From: Brachynemurus nebulosus
Taxonomy: Eukaryota; Arthropoda; Insecta; Neuroptera; Myrmeleontidae
Assembly: GCA_035578155.1 (NCBI GenBank)
Contig: JAPWDM010000001.1
Location: forward strand, 74,776,972-74,840,971
DNA length: 64,000 bases
Direction: 5' to 3'
Below the pieces are notes generated by a model, which ran no database searches, was not told the DNA's origin, and was given only the letters and a program-made list of their open reading frames with translations. Below, one piece after another: positions 10,070 to 22,406 of the stretch. A program made the position numbers and the translations under genes. The stretch's first letter is position 1. Every line of letters starts with the position of its first letter.

Positions 10070-11280
10070 AAATGAATAAAATTGTTTAAGTTGTTTAAAA
10101 TTTTGAATTATATGGTTTAAATTATAAGATTAAATTCAGAAAGAGCTGTTAAATTAATTTTTTCTTTATCAGCGTCCCTATTTTGAAATTAAAATAAATT
10201 ATATTTTAATAACAATAATGCTACAAAAGGATTCGTCTAAACTCAATAAACATTAAATATGACTAAAACTGTGAACATCGTGAACATCATTATTCACTTA
10301 AATTGTAAAATGATAACAGAAGAAGGAATACCAAAATGCGTGTAGTTCTGTACATACCTACAATCCACTCTTAACTAAGATGTAGGCACTTAATAAAATA
10401 AATCACATACATATACCTTTTTCAATCTAAATAAGAAGTTAATTTTTTGTTTTCGCTTTGTCATAACTGCACATGCAACAAAAATTTTTTAAACCATTTA
10501 TCCTTTGGTCGTTAAAATTTAAAAAAAGTTTATGCACTATAACTTTTTTATTTTCTAGAATTTTAGGATGAAAATTTCACCAATCGATAGCTTAAATGTA
10601 GCTAAATCCAATCTCAAAAACGAAAAATTTGCAGTTGCAACAGTTTTATTCTCAAGGTGTGATATTACAATATTCAAATTTGAAGTCTATAAGCTAAGTA
10701 GTTTTTATGCAAGTGGTTATTATACTAGGTGCGGTGACAATTGATGAAAAAATTTTAGGTTATTTATAAGAAACTTGTTGCAAATGAATGTTATAGTTAT
10801 TATCTTACAAAAAAAGTATAAACTTAATATTAAATAACAATGTATTTTCAGTTTATATATTTATCTGGAATATGTATTATACCCTAATTTTTTTGAAACC
10901 ACTTAAATACCATTTGATATAATATGTATTGTTTATGACTGGTGTAACTTATACGTACTGATCTAGTCATGTACACTTTGCTCATTACTGGGCTCCTTAT
11001 CGTTTTCTGTATTTTGGTATTTTATAGTTACAGGTTATATAACTTTTCATTTTGTGTTGATAATTGTATAAAAATATTATCCGATCCAGTAATGAACACA
11101 AATGTTTATGAATGGTTGTCCACAATTGGTAGTGCCAGATTACAGTTCCATTTTTCCTTCATTGGAGAAAATATCTGTTCAACTGCATGTGGTACACCGG
11201 GCCCGAATTAAAAATTAAAAGATGACGCGAAAAAGAGCAATTACGTTGAGCTGTTACTAGTGAAAGTTGGAGAACGTATA
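10070..11280. other. No recognisable gene
   Basis: AT-rich sequence. An 80-codon frame at 10969-11211 has a hydrophobic N-terminus (LLITGLLIVFCILVFYSY) but no recognised similarity, promoter or neighbours. I leave it unassigned. Confidence 0.4.
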
Positions 11281-11284
11281 TGAC

Positions 11285-11420
11285 AAAAAAAAAGAAAAAA
11301 AAACGAAAAGGAGCAAAAACAAGAAGAAAAAGAAAAACGGATAAGAAAAAGGCAAGAAAAAAAAATTTAAAAAAAAAGTAAGAATAAAGTCGTAGAAAGA
11401 AAAGAACAAGCAAAATAAAG
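11285..11420 (+). repeat. Purine-rich (A/G) low-complexity tract
   Basis: Almost pure A and G on the plus strand (runs of AAAAAAAAAGAAAA and GAAAAAGAAAAA type). It makes an apparent Phe/Leu-rich frame on the other strand, which I reject as a gene. Confidence 0.85.
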
Positions 11421-11519
11421 AAAGAACGAAGAACAATACATTTCAAACAGAAACTTAACAATAGAAGACGTTGACATAAAAATAGAGTCAGAAAATCAGG
11501 AAAGTAAAGATGCACACAT

Positions 11520-12120
11520 TGCCGAGTGTCGAATTAATCCACTTCGAGGCTCGACATTTCCTTATCGGGCCCCTTCCTCTCCCACAAGAAATAGAGCACA
11601 AAAAAATATATCTTAAACAATCTTACCTACAAATCTTTTCAAAATAGACAGTCTGATCAAGCCCTTCAAAAAACCGGGCCCTAGACATTTGTTATTATTA
11701 ATTTTATTCATGTAACTTAATTAAGAATGTTATTATTTTTCTAATAATAAAAATCTTTGACAAAATGGTAATATTTTCATTTTTTTAACGTATTAAAGAC
11801 TTGTATTATATGTTTATGACTAGGTATTCAAGAATGGGAATATATCCATAACTAGGTGTCCATTACTGGATTTCAACTGTCCATAACTGGGTTTTCTGAC
11901 AGGGTCTTATTTTTTTAGGAATAATTTGTTATTTTATGTTATCACGTAAATTTTAGACAGATAATATCATTGATTAGATACCCTTCAATTAATTGCAACA
12001 ACGTTTGTACTTATAAATAAAATAAATTACCTGATACAGCGTCCAACTTAAAAGATCTGTTCTTATGCTATCCATAACTGGTGCTTGTACGTTAGTTGCT
12101 TTAGCTATTAAAATAATTAC
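11520..12120. other. No gene seen
   Basis: AT-rich sequence with scattered short repeats of CCATAACTGG and CCATTACTGG at 11840-12080. No coding signal. Confidence 0.4.
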
Positions 12121-13041
12121 AACAATATTTTTTTTGGGATATATAAATTTCACGAAGAATTTTTTCAACCTTCTCCCAAATTGCGTGGACTAGCTTTATA
12201 GAAGGATGGACATAATGAAACCAATATCTTCTATTTCATAGCTTTTCTTTATTAAAATTGCCAAAATATTTTCGATATGTTTAATATCATCTTCAGTGGC
12301 AGAAATTATCTAAATTTCAGTATTTTATTTATTTGTTTCCGGCTGGTATACGAATCAACTTTGTTTTCAATATGTGACGATGCCATGGACAGACCAACCA
12401 TATCATCCTTACTAATCAAATGTTGTAGGTTATTTTTAATTTTCCTGTTTAAATTAATTAAATTTTTTTGTTTAATATAAGAATCTGTAATAATTATTTT
12501 TAAGATTTTTAATGAAAAAATGTTCTTTGCAGAATCTAATTTCATCAACGTTTTCCTATCCCAATATGGCAGGCATAACTTAATATTATTTTTTATGAAT
12601 TCAGGAATTATTCCCTTTCTTTTGTATTGTGTCAAACAAGCAATATGATTTTTTAATTTTGTAAGTTTTATGTTATTGTTCACAAATTTGTTAATATATT
12701 TCCGTACATATATATTATATTTTAATTTGATATTTTTTAGGTTATTCATATTAAATTACAACAATATTTTTTTTGGGATATATAAATTTCACGAAGAATT
12801 TTTTCAACCTTCTCCCAAATTGCGTGGACTAGCTTTATAGAAGGATGGACATAATGAAACCAATATCTTCTATTTAGATAATTTCTGCCACTGAAGATGA
12901 TATTAAACATATCGAAAATATTTTGGCAATTTTAATAAAGAAAAGCTATGAAATAGAAGATATTGGTTTCATTATGTCCATCCTTCTATAAAGCTAGTCC
13001 ACGCAATTTGGGAGAAGGTTGAAAAAATTCTTCGTGAAATA
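12121..13041. repeat. Duplicated and inverted segment flanking a coding relic
   Basis: 12121-12236 is repeated directly at 12758-12873 (offset 637). The second copy is followed at once by the reverse complement of about 12150-12311 (12874-13041). The order A-B, spacer, A, B'-A' looks like a foldback rearrangement or a palindromic insertion. The spacer holds the minus-strand frame at 12306-12749. Confidence 0.8.
12306..12749 (-). pseudogene. Possible N-terminal fragment of a Penelope-like retroelement ORF
   Basis: A 147-codon open frame, Lys/Asn/Ile rich, starting MNNLKNIKLKYN. It has a stretch (HIACLTQYKRKGIIPEFIK) and a later Leu-rich helix that look like the helical N-terminal domain of Penelope-like ORFs. 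No RT or GIY-YIG motif lies inside it. A Penelope RT lies in the same orientation at 16-18.6 kb, but the two are not contiguous. The family call is inference from composition and pattern. Confidence 0.35.
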
Positions 13042-13579
13042 TTAAAATAATTACCATAAATATATAGCAAAAAAAATTCTCAAAATTTTTCTATATAATA
13101 ACAATGAATTTAAAATTTTGTAACATTAATACGTATATTTTATAATTGGAAATATCAAACATTATGCTAAAATGAAAAGAAAATACATAAAACTCCAATA
13201 CAAACTTAAATTTTATAAACCTGTGTAGGTAATTAACTAACATATTTTATAATTACATTTTGTCATTATTTCCCACTTTTTAATAATACTGCAGCTAACT
13301 GAATAAAATTAATGGCTGTTGAAACAACAATATGCAATTACATACTGATAATTTGTATTGTTTGGGCTAAGTTTTTAATTGAAATTTGCGTGTAACTTAA
13401 TCATTAAAAATATATGAGAAATATATAAGAACGCACAAAAGCACTTGTATCTTTGTGACAGACTTGATATTAAAAATAATACTGTAGATCAATAATAAAT
13501 ACACTAATCCCTCGTTTCAGCTCTCCACGGTTTTAATTCGAAAAATATGTACACAGGTAATACCACATACACCAAAGTA
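13042..13579. other. No gene seen
   Basis: AT-rich non-coding sequence between the duplicated segment and the pogo-type remnant. Confidence 0.4.
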
Positions 13580-14517
13580 GGGGAAGGTAGGGCAATGTAG
13601 CCACCCTAAGGTTTGAATTGATATATTTTCTAAACGGTTTTAATTAATTGATATTTTTTGATATAATACAATTTCAAATTTAATAAAGTCTTTATTTTAT
13701 AATATACATACGGTTTACATATTCACAGTAATAAAAAATTATCAGTTATTTCGTAAGTAACAAAATGACCACATTACCCACCTTGGGTAGGTAAAGTGGC
13801 ATAGTATTATTAATATTAAAAGTTAACATAGATTAAAATTGACTTTTTAATTTTTAGATGAAATTACAATTTTTAATCAAAAATATTACAATTTGCTACT
13901 AGTTAGCAATCATAAAAACAATTTTTAATTATCCAAAGTACTCAGATGGTAACTATTTATTTTTAAAACAAAACTCACAAGTAAAATCGCCATTTTCCTC
14001 ACTGCAACCAGAGCAGACTTCATAGACACATCTTTTGCATATCGTACATCGTACTCAGCCATCTTCTGCTATTAATTCCGGCCACAATTCTGGTACCACC
14101 ACTAGATCCACTGGGCCACTTTACCTTTATACATAGTGGTCCACATTACCCGAAACTAAGTAAAATAGGAAAACTGAAATAAGTTCCGTCCCAACGTATG
14201 ATTCATAATTGTTTATTATAAAATTAATTACTTCAGAACTACAACAGACACAGGGAATATTCACAAAAACCAAGTATTCATAATACAATATATCTTATAC
14301 AATATTTGTAAGTACTTACCTTAGATCAGAGGGCACAAGAAACACTTTTTAAATAAAATTTTCTAAGTAACACCTAACGAGTTGATATGCACCGTGACAC
14401 TATGTAAACTGTCAATCTATAATTTAAACTAAATAACAAGAGATGACAGCTATTAGTTCATTTGCAAACTAGTGGTGACCACTTTACCTACCTGGGCCAC
14501 TATAGCGAGCCTTCCCC
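13580..14517 (-). mobile_element. Non-autonomous pogo-type element retaining the transposase zinc-finger end
   Basis: The ends are inverted: GGGGAAGGTAGGGCAATGTA at the left, and at the right the complement starting GGGGAAGGCTCGCTATAGTG. Each is flanked by TA (13578-13579 and 14518-14519). On the minus strand about 13968-14090 encodes a Cys-rich stretch (CTICKRCVYEVCSGCSEEN then CEFC) matching the PHD-like C-terminal finger of insect pogo transposases; the same type of finger ends the transposase at 42231-44006. The catalytic domain is absent. TIR, TSD and residual finger together support an internally deleted pogo/Tigger element. Confidence 0.7.
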
Positions 14518-14737
14518 TACTATATATACATATGTAAATTTATTTTTTTTTTGACAACGAACATTACAATATATATTGACGAACTAAACTGTAATTTTTT
14601 GCAATTCCGAGATTAAAATACATGGTTTAGTCCCTCCTAATAGGAAGTAAAAAGACACTTTTGCTCCCATTTTTAAGCCAATAAACCAGCAGAATTTACA
14701 AAGCATCACCAACATAATATAGGTGACCAGAAAAATG

Positions 14738-14950
14738 CGCACATGAAATTTGCTCATACGAAATCTCCTCACACGAAATATCCTCACACAGAAAATTCCG
14801 CACACAGAAAATTCCTCACTCAGAAATTTCCGCACACGGAAAAATGCTCACATAGAAAATTCCTCACATGGAAAAATGCGCAGGATGATAAATGCTCACA
14901 AGAAAAATTCCCACGTTGATAAATCCTCACACTGAAAAATGCTCACATTA
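14738..14950 (+). repeat. Minisatellite, about 16-18 bp unit
   Basis: About 12 imperfect tandem copies of CTCACACGGAAAATTC-like units (CCTCACACGAAATAT, CCGCACACAGAAAATT and so on). The short frames across it are artefacts of the repeat. Confidence 0.8.
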
Positions 14951-15889
14951 GTTACTAAACAAACACAAAATTATTATTTCATAAATTTCTCATGCAAATA
15001 AGTTGTTTAATAAAAAATTAGACATCTTGGAATCTAGACTAAATTATCGATCTCATTTTATCCCGATGGAATATTCCCGTAGGAGAAAATACAAATTTAT
15101 TATAATGAGACCAGACTGGCTGAATCGACACTAATTAAATTTGGTAATAAAGACAGTATATAAGATTTGGATTAACACGAATTATAATTTTATTCTGATG
15201 AAGAGTTCCGACGAGGTGACTAATGACAAAACAGTTGTACCAGTTTATTGAATCAAATCTGGTATAGAAATCTTGGTCTTACAAGGAAAGTTACGGAAGT
15301 GTTACCCTACGATTTCGTTCGTAAAAAACGTTCGGGTAAAAAACTCCTTCAAAAATTGGCTAAAAAATCATATTTTGGTATTTTTCTCATACTAGCCCTT
15401 AAGCAATTTTGATGAAAAGTGGTCAAAAGATTTAGACTGAGGTTACATTACTATAGAATTTTTTTCATCCTAAGAGTGGGTTTATTAAAAATTTCTAGGG
15501 AGATCATAGCTCAAATTCTTTAATTTCTGTAAAAAGGTTAAAAATTAGTAGATAATAAATAATACGTGTTACCCACTGTAATAATGTAGCGTAACTGAGG
15601 GGAGGGGGGCTGTATATAGGAATGTAATTTAACAAAAATTAAATATTTAGGATTTTCCCTATTATAAAATTTATAAAATATAGGAAAAATCAAGTTAATT
15701 AGTAATTCCTTGACTTGAAATGGACAGTTTTGAAACACTGAGCTAGCTTTATGAAAAAAATTTTAGGATTGCCGTTTATAATTATCATGTATTATGAAAT
15801 CAGGAATAGTGGAAGAAAATACAGGTAAAAAGATAAATTAAGTTTCAACAATAAACAAATACTTTGCAAAATACCACTTTTATTTTTGA
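14951..15889. other. No gene seen; flank of the Penelope-like element
   Basis: AT-rich. 15281-15325 (GTTACGGAAGTGTTACCCTA) is the inverted counterpart of 18702-18740, so the Penelope-like copy lies between inverted flanks. Confidence 0.5.
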
Positions 15890-16809
15890 AACTGTGACAA
15901 TATTGTTTCGAACCGTTAGTTCATTTTCAAACAGAATAAAAATTACATTAGATACGTGCCCTTATATACTAATTTTATATACCCATACTTATGAAGGGGG
16001 GAGTGGTATGTGATGTGAAAGTGGAAGGGGTGGGGTTAGTGAGAGGATCCAAAAGAGAGAAAAACAAAATTACATTACATGTGACAAAAAGCAAACAAAC
16101 ACGTGATAAAAGATTGAAATTGAAATTGACAAAAAGACAATATAACAGCAAAATACAATTTGAAAGGTTTAAATAAATTATAATATTGAAAATATAGTTG
16201 AATTGTAAATATCGGTGTAGTCATTTGAAAGGTGATCGGAGTTATGTTTATTTGTTTCTATTGCTTCTAGGATTGTTAACTTCTGTCTTTTGCTTGCCTC
16301 GTGTAACACGGTATTTTCCCGCTCTGGTGTGTGTCCGGTGTCAATTAAATGCCTCCAAAAGTTTGAGTTATATCCATTATTATTCGCTATTATTTTTATA
16401 GTATTTATTTCTTTTTCAAAATTTTCTTCCGACAAAGGTATATTAAACGCTCGGTGGATCATGGAATTATAGGCTGCAATTTTATGTTGATACGGACTTA
16501 TTGAATCACTTGGAATTGTAATGCCAGAGTAAAATGGTTTTCTATATATGTTGAAATCAAGTATTGTTAATTTTGGTTATTAACCGACTTCAAAAACGAG
16601 GAGGTTCTCAATTCAACCCGTATGCTTTTTTTTTTATGTATGTACACCGATTTCTCCCACATTTTTGGGCCAATTTACACCATTCTTTTTTTTATTAGTA
16701 GATAAAGCTCTCCAGGTGGTCCCATAAAAATTTTATTAACATTGGTTGAGTAATTTTTTAACCATTTTCAATAATATGAATAATTATGGCAATTTTAAAA
16801 TTTGTATGT

Positions 16810-17115
16810 ATGAGGGGCTCAGTGGAAAACTGGTACAAGTGTATATTGCTGATACTGAGTTATTGAATTTAACGTATTATGGAATGATAATTATTATTCC
16901 ATAATATGCTAAATTCAGTAACTCAGTATCAGCAATATACACTTGTACATGTATGAGGGGCTTAGTGGAAAAGTGGTACAAGTGTATATTGCTGATACTG
17001 AGTTATTGAATTTAGCATATTATGGAATGATAACTACCATTTCATAATATGTCAAATTCAATAACTCAGTATCAGCAATATACATTTGTACCACTTTTCC
17101 ACTGAGCCCCTCCTA
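16810..17115. repeat. Two tandem copies of a foldback hairpin
   Basis: Each copy has arms GGCTCAGTGGAAAAGTGGTA...AGTATCAGCAATATACACTT and its complement, about 65-80 bp per arm. Copy 1 is at 16812-16950 and copy 2 at 16953-17115, where the last arm closes with CCACTGAGCCCCTC. Confidence 0.85.
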
Positions 17116-17448
17116 TGTAAAATTATTTACTTTATTTACTTTAAAAACAATAGTAACATATTTTTTTATTAATTTATGTTGATCCAATTATCCTAAAATT
17201 AATTTTCTGTCAGTAACTACCTAGTTTAAAAAAATTCTTTGATGACTTGAAAAATTGGTTGATTTTCATCGATTTTTCATTTTCCTAGTAATTTACTACT
17301 TTAAACACTAGGTATGTTCCAAATTTTCTAAGCAAAGTCAGTGCGTGGCCAAAATTATAATTTTTGGACACTGGTATTTTGGAAGCTATTCTACCTAAAC
17401 GTATGAAATTTGTAATTTAAGAAAAAAAATTTAAAACCAAATAAAATA

Positions 17449-17828
17449 CAGTCGACTCTCGTTAATTCGAAACTGGAGGGACTCTTAAAATATTACAAAT
17501 TATAGAGAAGTTCGAATTATCGCAGGTAACAATTTTAATTTCTTAAGCATTTGCGATGAATGGACTTGAACTTGTCTCAAAATGTACTTACAATCTTTCT
17601 GTCTCTTTCTCTATGCAACTTTGAATTGTCGAGTGTTTGACGCCGATGAGTTCGAATTAACGTGTCGTTTTGTTACCTAGCAATGATTTTTTTCGTTCGA
17701 ATTACCAAGTGTATAAAAATGTATTGTTTTAGTTCGAAATATAAAGAGATTTTGTAGGGAACTCGTGATACCTTTGAATTACAGGGAGTTTCGAATTATC
17801 GCAGGTTTGAATTAACGAGAGTCTACTG
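17449..17828. mobile_element. TA-flanked MITE, 380 bp
   Basis: The ends are inverted: CAGTCGACTCTCGTTAATTC and the complement of CAGTAGACTCTCGTTAATTC. TA lies at 17447-17448 and 17829-17830. There is no coding capacity. The termini suit the Tc1/mariner-pogo group. Confidence 0.8.
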
Positions 17829-17883
17829 TATTGCAATAGGGTGGGTTGGTAAGCATTGTCACTAAAAGTTATGAAATAAAATT

Positions 17884-18078
17884 TTTTTTAAAAAACCTAC
17901 TTCAAAAAGTAATAAATAATTAATAGCACGTATTTTGAAGTCAGGCGTAAAAGCGTAGTATAAAGATGTAGATCCACAAGAATTCATTATCGCATATTTT
18001 TATAGCACGCTTTTACGCCTGACTTCAAAATACGTGCTATTAATTATTTATTACTTTTTGAAGTCGGTTTTTTAAAAA
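17884..18078. repeat. Hairpin with 73-bp arms
   Basis: 17884-17957 and 18006-18078 are reverse complements (CTTCAAAAAGTAATAAATAA...GACTTCAGGCG type), around a 48-bp loop. It forms the right end of the insertion at 16580-18086. Confidence 0.85.
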
Positions 18079-18821
18079 AAGTTTTATAGTTATTATCTTT
18101 TTCTACCTCTAAGTCAAATTGAATTTTTGGGTTTAACGAATTTATTGACTCTACAAATTTTTCTAGTTGGCGGATCGATCCATCGAAGTCTACAATTATA
18201 TCGTCCACGTATCTATACCAAAATTTTACATGTTGTTTGGTTAGTGTGTTATTCATTATTACTTCTTCTAAGCTCGACATATAAATTTCCACCAACATGG
18301 AGCTCAGAGGTGATCCCATTGAAAGGCCACTTGTCTGTCGGAAGAATTTATTGCCGAACTTAAATTAGTTTTAAAATTTTAAAATTGTATTAAAGGTGTT
18401 TATTAACTCGGCTTGTTTTACAGGATTTTTTATTTTATTGTTTATTATTTCACTAGTTAAGCTTAAACATTCCTTGGTAGAAATTTTGGTGAACATACTA
18501 CGCACGTCCAGGGACGCCAATTTGTACCGACCGCGGAAGGGAGTATTATTTAACTGATTTACAAGATGGAAGGAGTTTTCAATGCTGTGTTCGGAGGTGA
18601 ACTGGGTTTCGGTTTTACCCTCTAAAAAAGGGATTGGGCACGTTCAATTAAAATATGTTTATTACTTTGTGAGGTATGTCCACTACAATATATCTTAAAA
18701 TGAACGAAATCGCAGGGTAACACTTCCGTAACATTCCTTGTTAGTACAATGTGAAAGTTTGTATGCTTGGATGTTTGTTGATCAATCACGCCAAAACGGC
18801 TGAACCAATTTTGATAAAATA

Positions 18822-20048
18822 TATACAGACTCTTTATACACTCAATTAATACACAGGGTAAACTTTATTCCGGCTCCTAGTTCCTGAGTGTTACAAAACC
18901 ACTTGCCCAATCACTCCCAAATAATGAAAACGAATTCAATGAAATTTGGTACACAGGTACTATTTACCCGGAGTTAACACATAGAATTATTTTATCTCAA
19001 CTGAAGTTTCCTGTGGGATGCAAAACCAGTTACATAATCACATCGAAATAACTAATTCGAATTAGATAACATTTAGGATACAGACACTAATTACCGTCAA
19101 CACATACAGCAATAATTTTAATAACACATAGGATAGTTTTATCCAGATTAGAAGTTCCTGAGGGATACAATACCGATTACATAATCACATCTAAATAGCT
19201 AAACCGAATTCGATGAAATTTAGTACACAAATATGATTTATCTTGAATCAACACATAGGTTAGTCTTATCCCAGGTGGAGGGTCCTGTGGGATACAGAAG
19301 CAGTTAGTTAATTACAGCGAAATGACTGAACTAAATTCCATGAAATTTGATATATCTACAGAAGTTATTTACTACTAATGCATATAGCATTAATTTTACT
19401 ACATAAAAAACCCTCATTACACAATTCACTGGGGCCGTTGGAGGAGCAATTGTTAGATGAGAAAGTCAAAGGTCATGGGCGTCAATGTTTCTGATTTATA
19501 GATTTGCATGATTCACTGTTAGAAACTATTACTTAGATGACAAAACTTCAATACATAAATTTTTATCATTGTTTGCTTTTTTAACACAAGATAGCAGCAG
19601 GTAAAAAAATATAAAAGACGCACAAGAGTTAAGATGTAAACAACACACCAACACATTGAAACATTCGCTTTGAAACACGGAGGGTTGCCATTATATACAT
19701 GGCATAATTGTTAAATGGGAGCGTGCGTAATGAGGGTTTTGTATGTATTAATAATGCATAGGATAATTTTATCCCGATTGAAGATTCCTGGAGGAAACAA
19801 ACAAAAACTACTTACTCATTCATGTTCTTAAAATTGTACTACTTCAATGTAACTGGTTTTACATCCCACAAGAAACGTCAATCGGAATAAAATAATTCTG
19901 TGTGTTAATTGTATCTTGTACCAAATTTCATCGAATTCGTGTTCATTATTTGGGAGTGATTGTGCAAGTGGTTTTGTAACCCTTAGGAACTCGGTGCCGG
20001 AATAAAGTTTATCCTATGTGTTAATTCAGTGTATAAAGAGTCTGTATA
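18822..20048. mobile_element. Inverted-repeat element with internal degenerate tandem units
   Basis: Arms of about 210 bp (18822-19033 and 19849-20048) are reverse complements: TATACAGACTCTTTATACAC...ATTATTTGGGAGTGATTG. Between them a unit of about 130 bp (ATGAAATTTGGTACACAG, then TTAACACATAGGATAATTTT, then CCTGTGGGAT) recurs three or four times in decayed form (18950, 19080, 19210, 19340, 19750). No coding frame is seen. The GATGAAATTTGGTACACA module is common in insect non-autonomous repeats. Confidence 0.7.
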
Positions 20049-20684
20049 CAGTGCGTTCATTTCAAGATTACACATTGCATAATTTATTATAATATAGTAT
20101 ATGACTGTCCACTTCAAAATTACACATAGGGAAAATTTCAATGGTAACTTTTAGCGCTCCTATGGAAATTCAATTATTACTTTCATAAAAGTATTGGTGT
20201 TTAGTTAAAAATTACACATTAGTATTAATTACTGAATAGCAAATTTTATTGAATAATTTATTTAAGAAACAAAAATTAACAAATTATTGTTGTTTGACGT
20301 GAAAACAAGCCTAATTGTACTGTTAATGACACGCTCTTAAATAAATTCTAAAAAATCCAAATATCTCATTAATAAAAAATGAAGTATCGATATAAATTCC
20401 CCTAAAGTGTAATAGTGTTTTCTCTCTCGGTGAACTAATTGCAGATACTTGTACTTATTGCAACGGTTATGGCTGAGCGACGCCTAGCAGTCAGTTTGTG
20501 TACTAAAGTTTTAATTTTAATGATGAATCGTAGCCCTAAGCCTCCAAGCATTTAATTTCTGTACTATATTAAAATTGCAGTATTTTTTAACAACCACCAT
20601 AACACCATCTAGTGATGAATTCTGTAATTATATCAGAAGTAAAATTTTATTATTATCGGTCTCAACCATAGAAATAATACATTA

Positions 20685-21173
20685 GGCTGTATACACAATC
20701 AATGAAATAAGGAATAAGAAATAAGGAATAAGAAGTATCCCTTCTAGTAACGTTGAATGGAACTTTAATGAAATAAGAAACAAGGAATAAGGAATAAGAA
20801 ATAAGAAATAAGGGGTATGCCATCTAGTGACGTTGAATGAAACTTTAACTTAACTACTCATAGGTAAATGTATTTAGGTATTTTTGTACATCAGAATTCA
20901 TGAAAAAGTAACGTTCCTGATGACTATTTTGTCACTAAGTGCAAAAGATCATGAATTTTGACGTAAAAAAATACCTACATATTTATATCTAGACAAGTTA
21001 CGTTAAAGTTCTATTCAACATCACTAGATGGCATACTCCTTATTTCTTATTTCTTATTCCTTATTTCTTGTTTCTTATTTATTATTTCATTAAAGTTCCA
21101 TTCAACGTCACTAGATGGCATACTTCTTATTCCTTATTTCTTATTCCTTATTTCATTGATTGTGTATACAGCC
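20685..21173. mobile_element. Harbinger-like foldback MITE, 489 bp
   Basis: TTA at 20682-20684 and 21174-21176 brackets inverted ends GGCTGTATACACAATCAATG. The arms contain AAATAAGGAATAAGAAATAAGG runs and the motif CCATCTAGTGACGTTGAATG. The 3-bp TTA duplication fits PIF/Harbinger; there is no transposase. Confidence 0.75.
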
Positions 21174-21179
21174 TTAGAG

Positions 21180-22006
21180 TAGGCAACTCCTATTAAGCAC
21201 TGTAAGTGGTGGTTATAAGCGGAGAGAAAAAGAGAAAATAACTGTAAACTGTACTGTTTCTATTTTTGTTTCATGATGCATGCGCATTAGTAGCCTTTAT
21301 ATGGTGCATAATTTAAATTAAAAGAAATGCACAATAAATAATATAGAGGAAGGAATTTTTATAAATAACATATGAAATAAATTAAAAAGGTAATTTATAA
21401 AATTAAATTTTATTTGTTATATTAAATATAAAATAAATATTTTTTTTTTATATATATTAATGCAAAATTCTTACTGACCACTAAAAATAGTTAATTTATG
21501 TAATTTATTACTTTCGTTAATTTTGTATTATAAGGTATATAAGTCATTTTTTGGTAATTACTACAATTAACTGACTGTTTGAATTAGCCAAAAGATAAAT
21601 AAATAAATTGTTATATAAAAAAAAAATTAACCGTTCCCGCGCTATCCGTGTTATCTGCTGGTTATCTGTAGTTACAAATAATCACAACTGATGATCAATT
21701 GCATAAACTACATCAATTGCGTACATACATGGTTCAAAATAAAAAGAGAAACTGTACAGTTATTTTTTATTTCTTTCTGTTGGACCATCACATTTCTAAT
21801 GGCTTGCCTGCTCTACTTGTACTATCTCTATGAATTTTACCCACTTTTGACCGTCACAAAACGGTTTTGTGACCGATATAATTATGTAGTTATGACAAGA
21901 CCGTCACAAATTACCGCCATCTGGCAGAATACATTTGAATTAAAAATAATAACATGCTTTAGTGGGAAATTATTATAACGTGGTGTCATTTGGTGTCATT
22001 CGTCCT
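21180..22006. other. No gene seen
   Basis: AT-rich. A 95-codon frame at 21691-21978 has a hydrophobic stretch (FLMACLLYLYYLYEFY) but no supporting feature. Confidence 0.4.
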
Positions 22007-22399
22007 CAGGGCCCGCTCTAGCGTTTACGCCGCCCCGGGCAAAAGGGAATAATCCCGTCCCAGTGAAAAAAAAATCGGTCACTTTTTATTTTTCGTCGGG
22101 TATAAAAAGCCTATACTGACGACCTTTTTCTTTTTTGCTCGCCAGGTAAAAAATGATAGCCCTTTTTTACTGCTTGCCTTTTTTACACTGACGACCTTTT
22201 TTTTCTTTTTTGCTCGCCGGGTATAAATTGCCGCCCCTTTTTTGTAAAATTCCCGCCCTCAGAATTTCCTACCCCGGGCAAATCTGTTCGTCACTCACAA
22301 GAAACCACCGTCTTTTTACCAAAATTTACAAAAATCCCGCCCCTAAATTTTGCCGCCCCGGGCAAATGCCCGGGTTGCCCGCCCCTAGAGCGGGCCCTG
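22007..22399. mobile_element. hAT-type MITE with GC-rich body, 393 bp
   Basis: Perfect inverted ends CAGGGCCCGCTCTAG, duplicated target TCGTCCT at 22000-22006 and 22400-22406 (an eighth base differs). The interior repeats CGCCCCGGGCAAA and a CTTTTTTGCTCGCC motif. End sequence and 7-8 bp duplication point to hAT. Confidence 0.85.
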
Positions 22400-22406
22400 T
22401 CGTCCT

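Larger units (their letters stand above)
16580..18086. mobile_element. 1.5-kb composite insertion in the Penelope-like RT
   Basis: It starts AACCGACTTCAAAAACGAGG after GTTATT, and ends with the complement of AACCGACTTCAAAAAG, a short A/T stretch and again GTTATT. The ACCGACTTCAAAAA ends are inverted, and GTTATT (about 16574-16579 and 18087-18092) is a possible duplication. It interrupts the RT reading frame. Inside are the hairpin pair at 16810-17115, the MITE at 17449-17828 and the hairpin at 17884-18078. Confidence 0.5.
15890..18650 (-). pseudogene. Penelope-like retroelement, RT split by an insertion
   Basis: Read on the minus strand. 18640-18380 encodes LASLDVRSMFTKIS, the RT catalytic aspartate region. 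18350-18044 encodes FRQTSGLSMGSPLSSMLVE and WYRYVDDIIV, the YxDD catalytic site. After a 1.5-kb insertion, 16575-16178 resumes with IYRKPFYSGITIPSDS and the thumb-region stretch NSMIHRAFNIPLSEENFEK. Stops and shifts lie before and inside these pieces. No complete GIY-YIG endonuclease was recognised. Downstream, 15890-15960 reads on the minus strand as a TTCGAAACAATATTGTCAC-type tail usual for these elements. This is a dead copy. Confidence 0.75.

Noticed and set aside
11159..11515. 118-codon Phe/Leu-rich minus-strand frame
   Set aside because: Complement of a purine-rich low-complexity tract; no motif.
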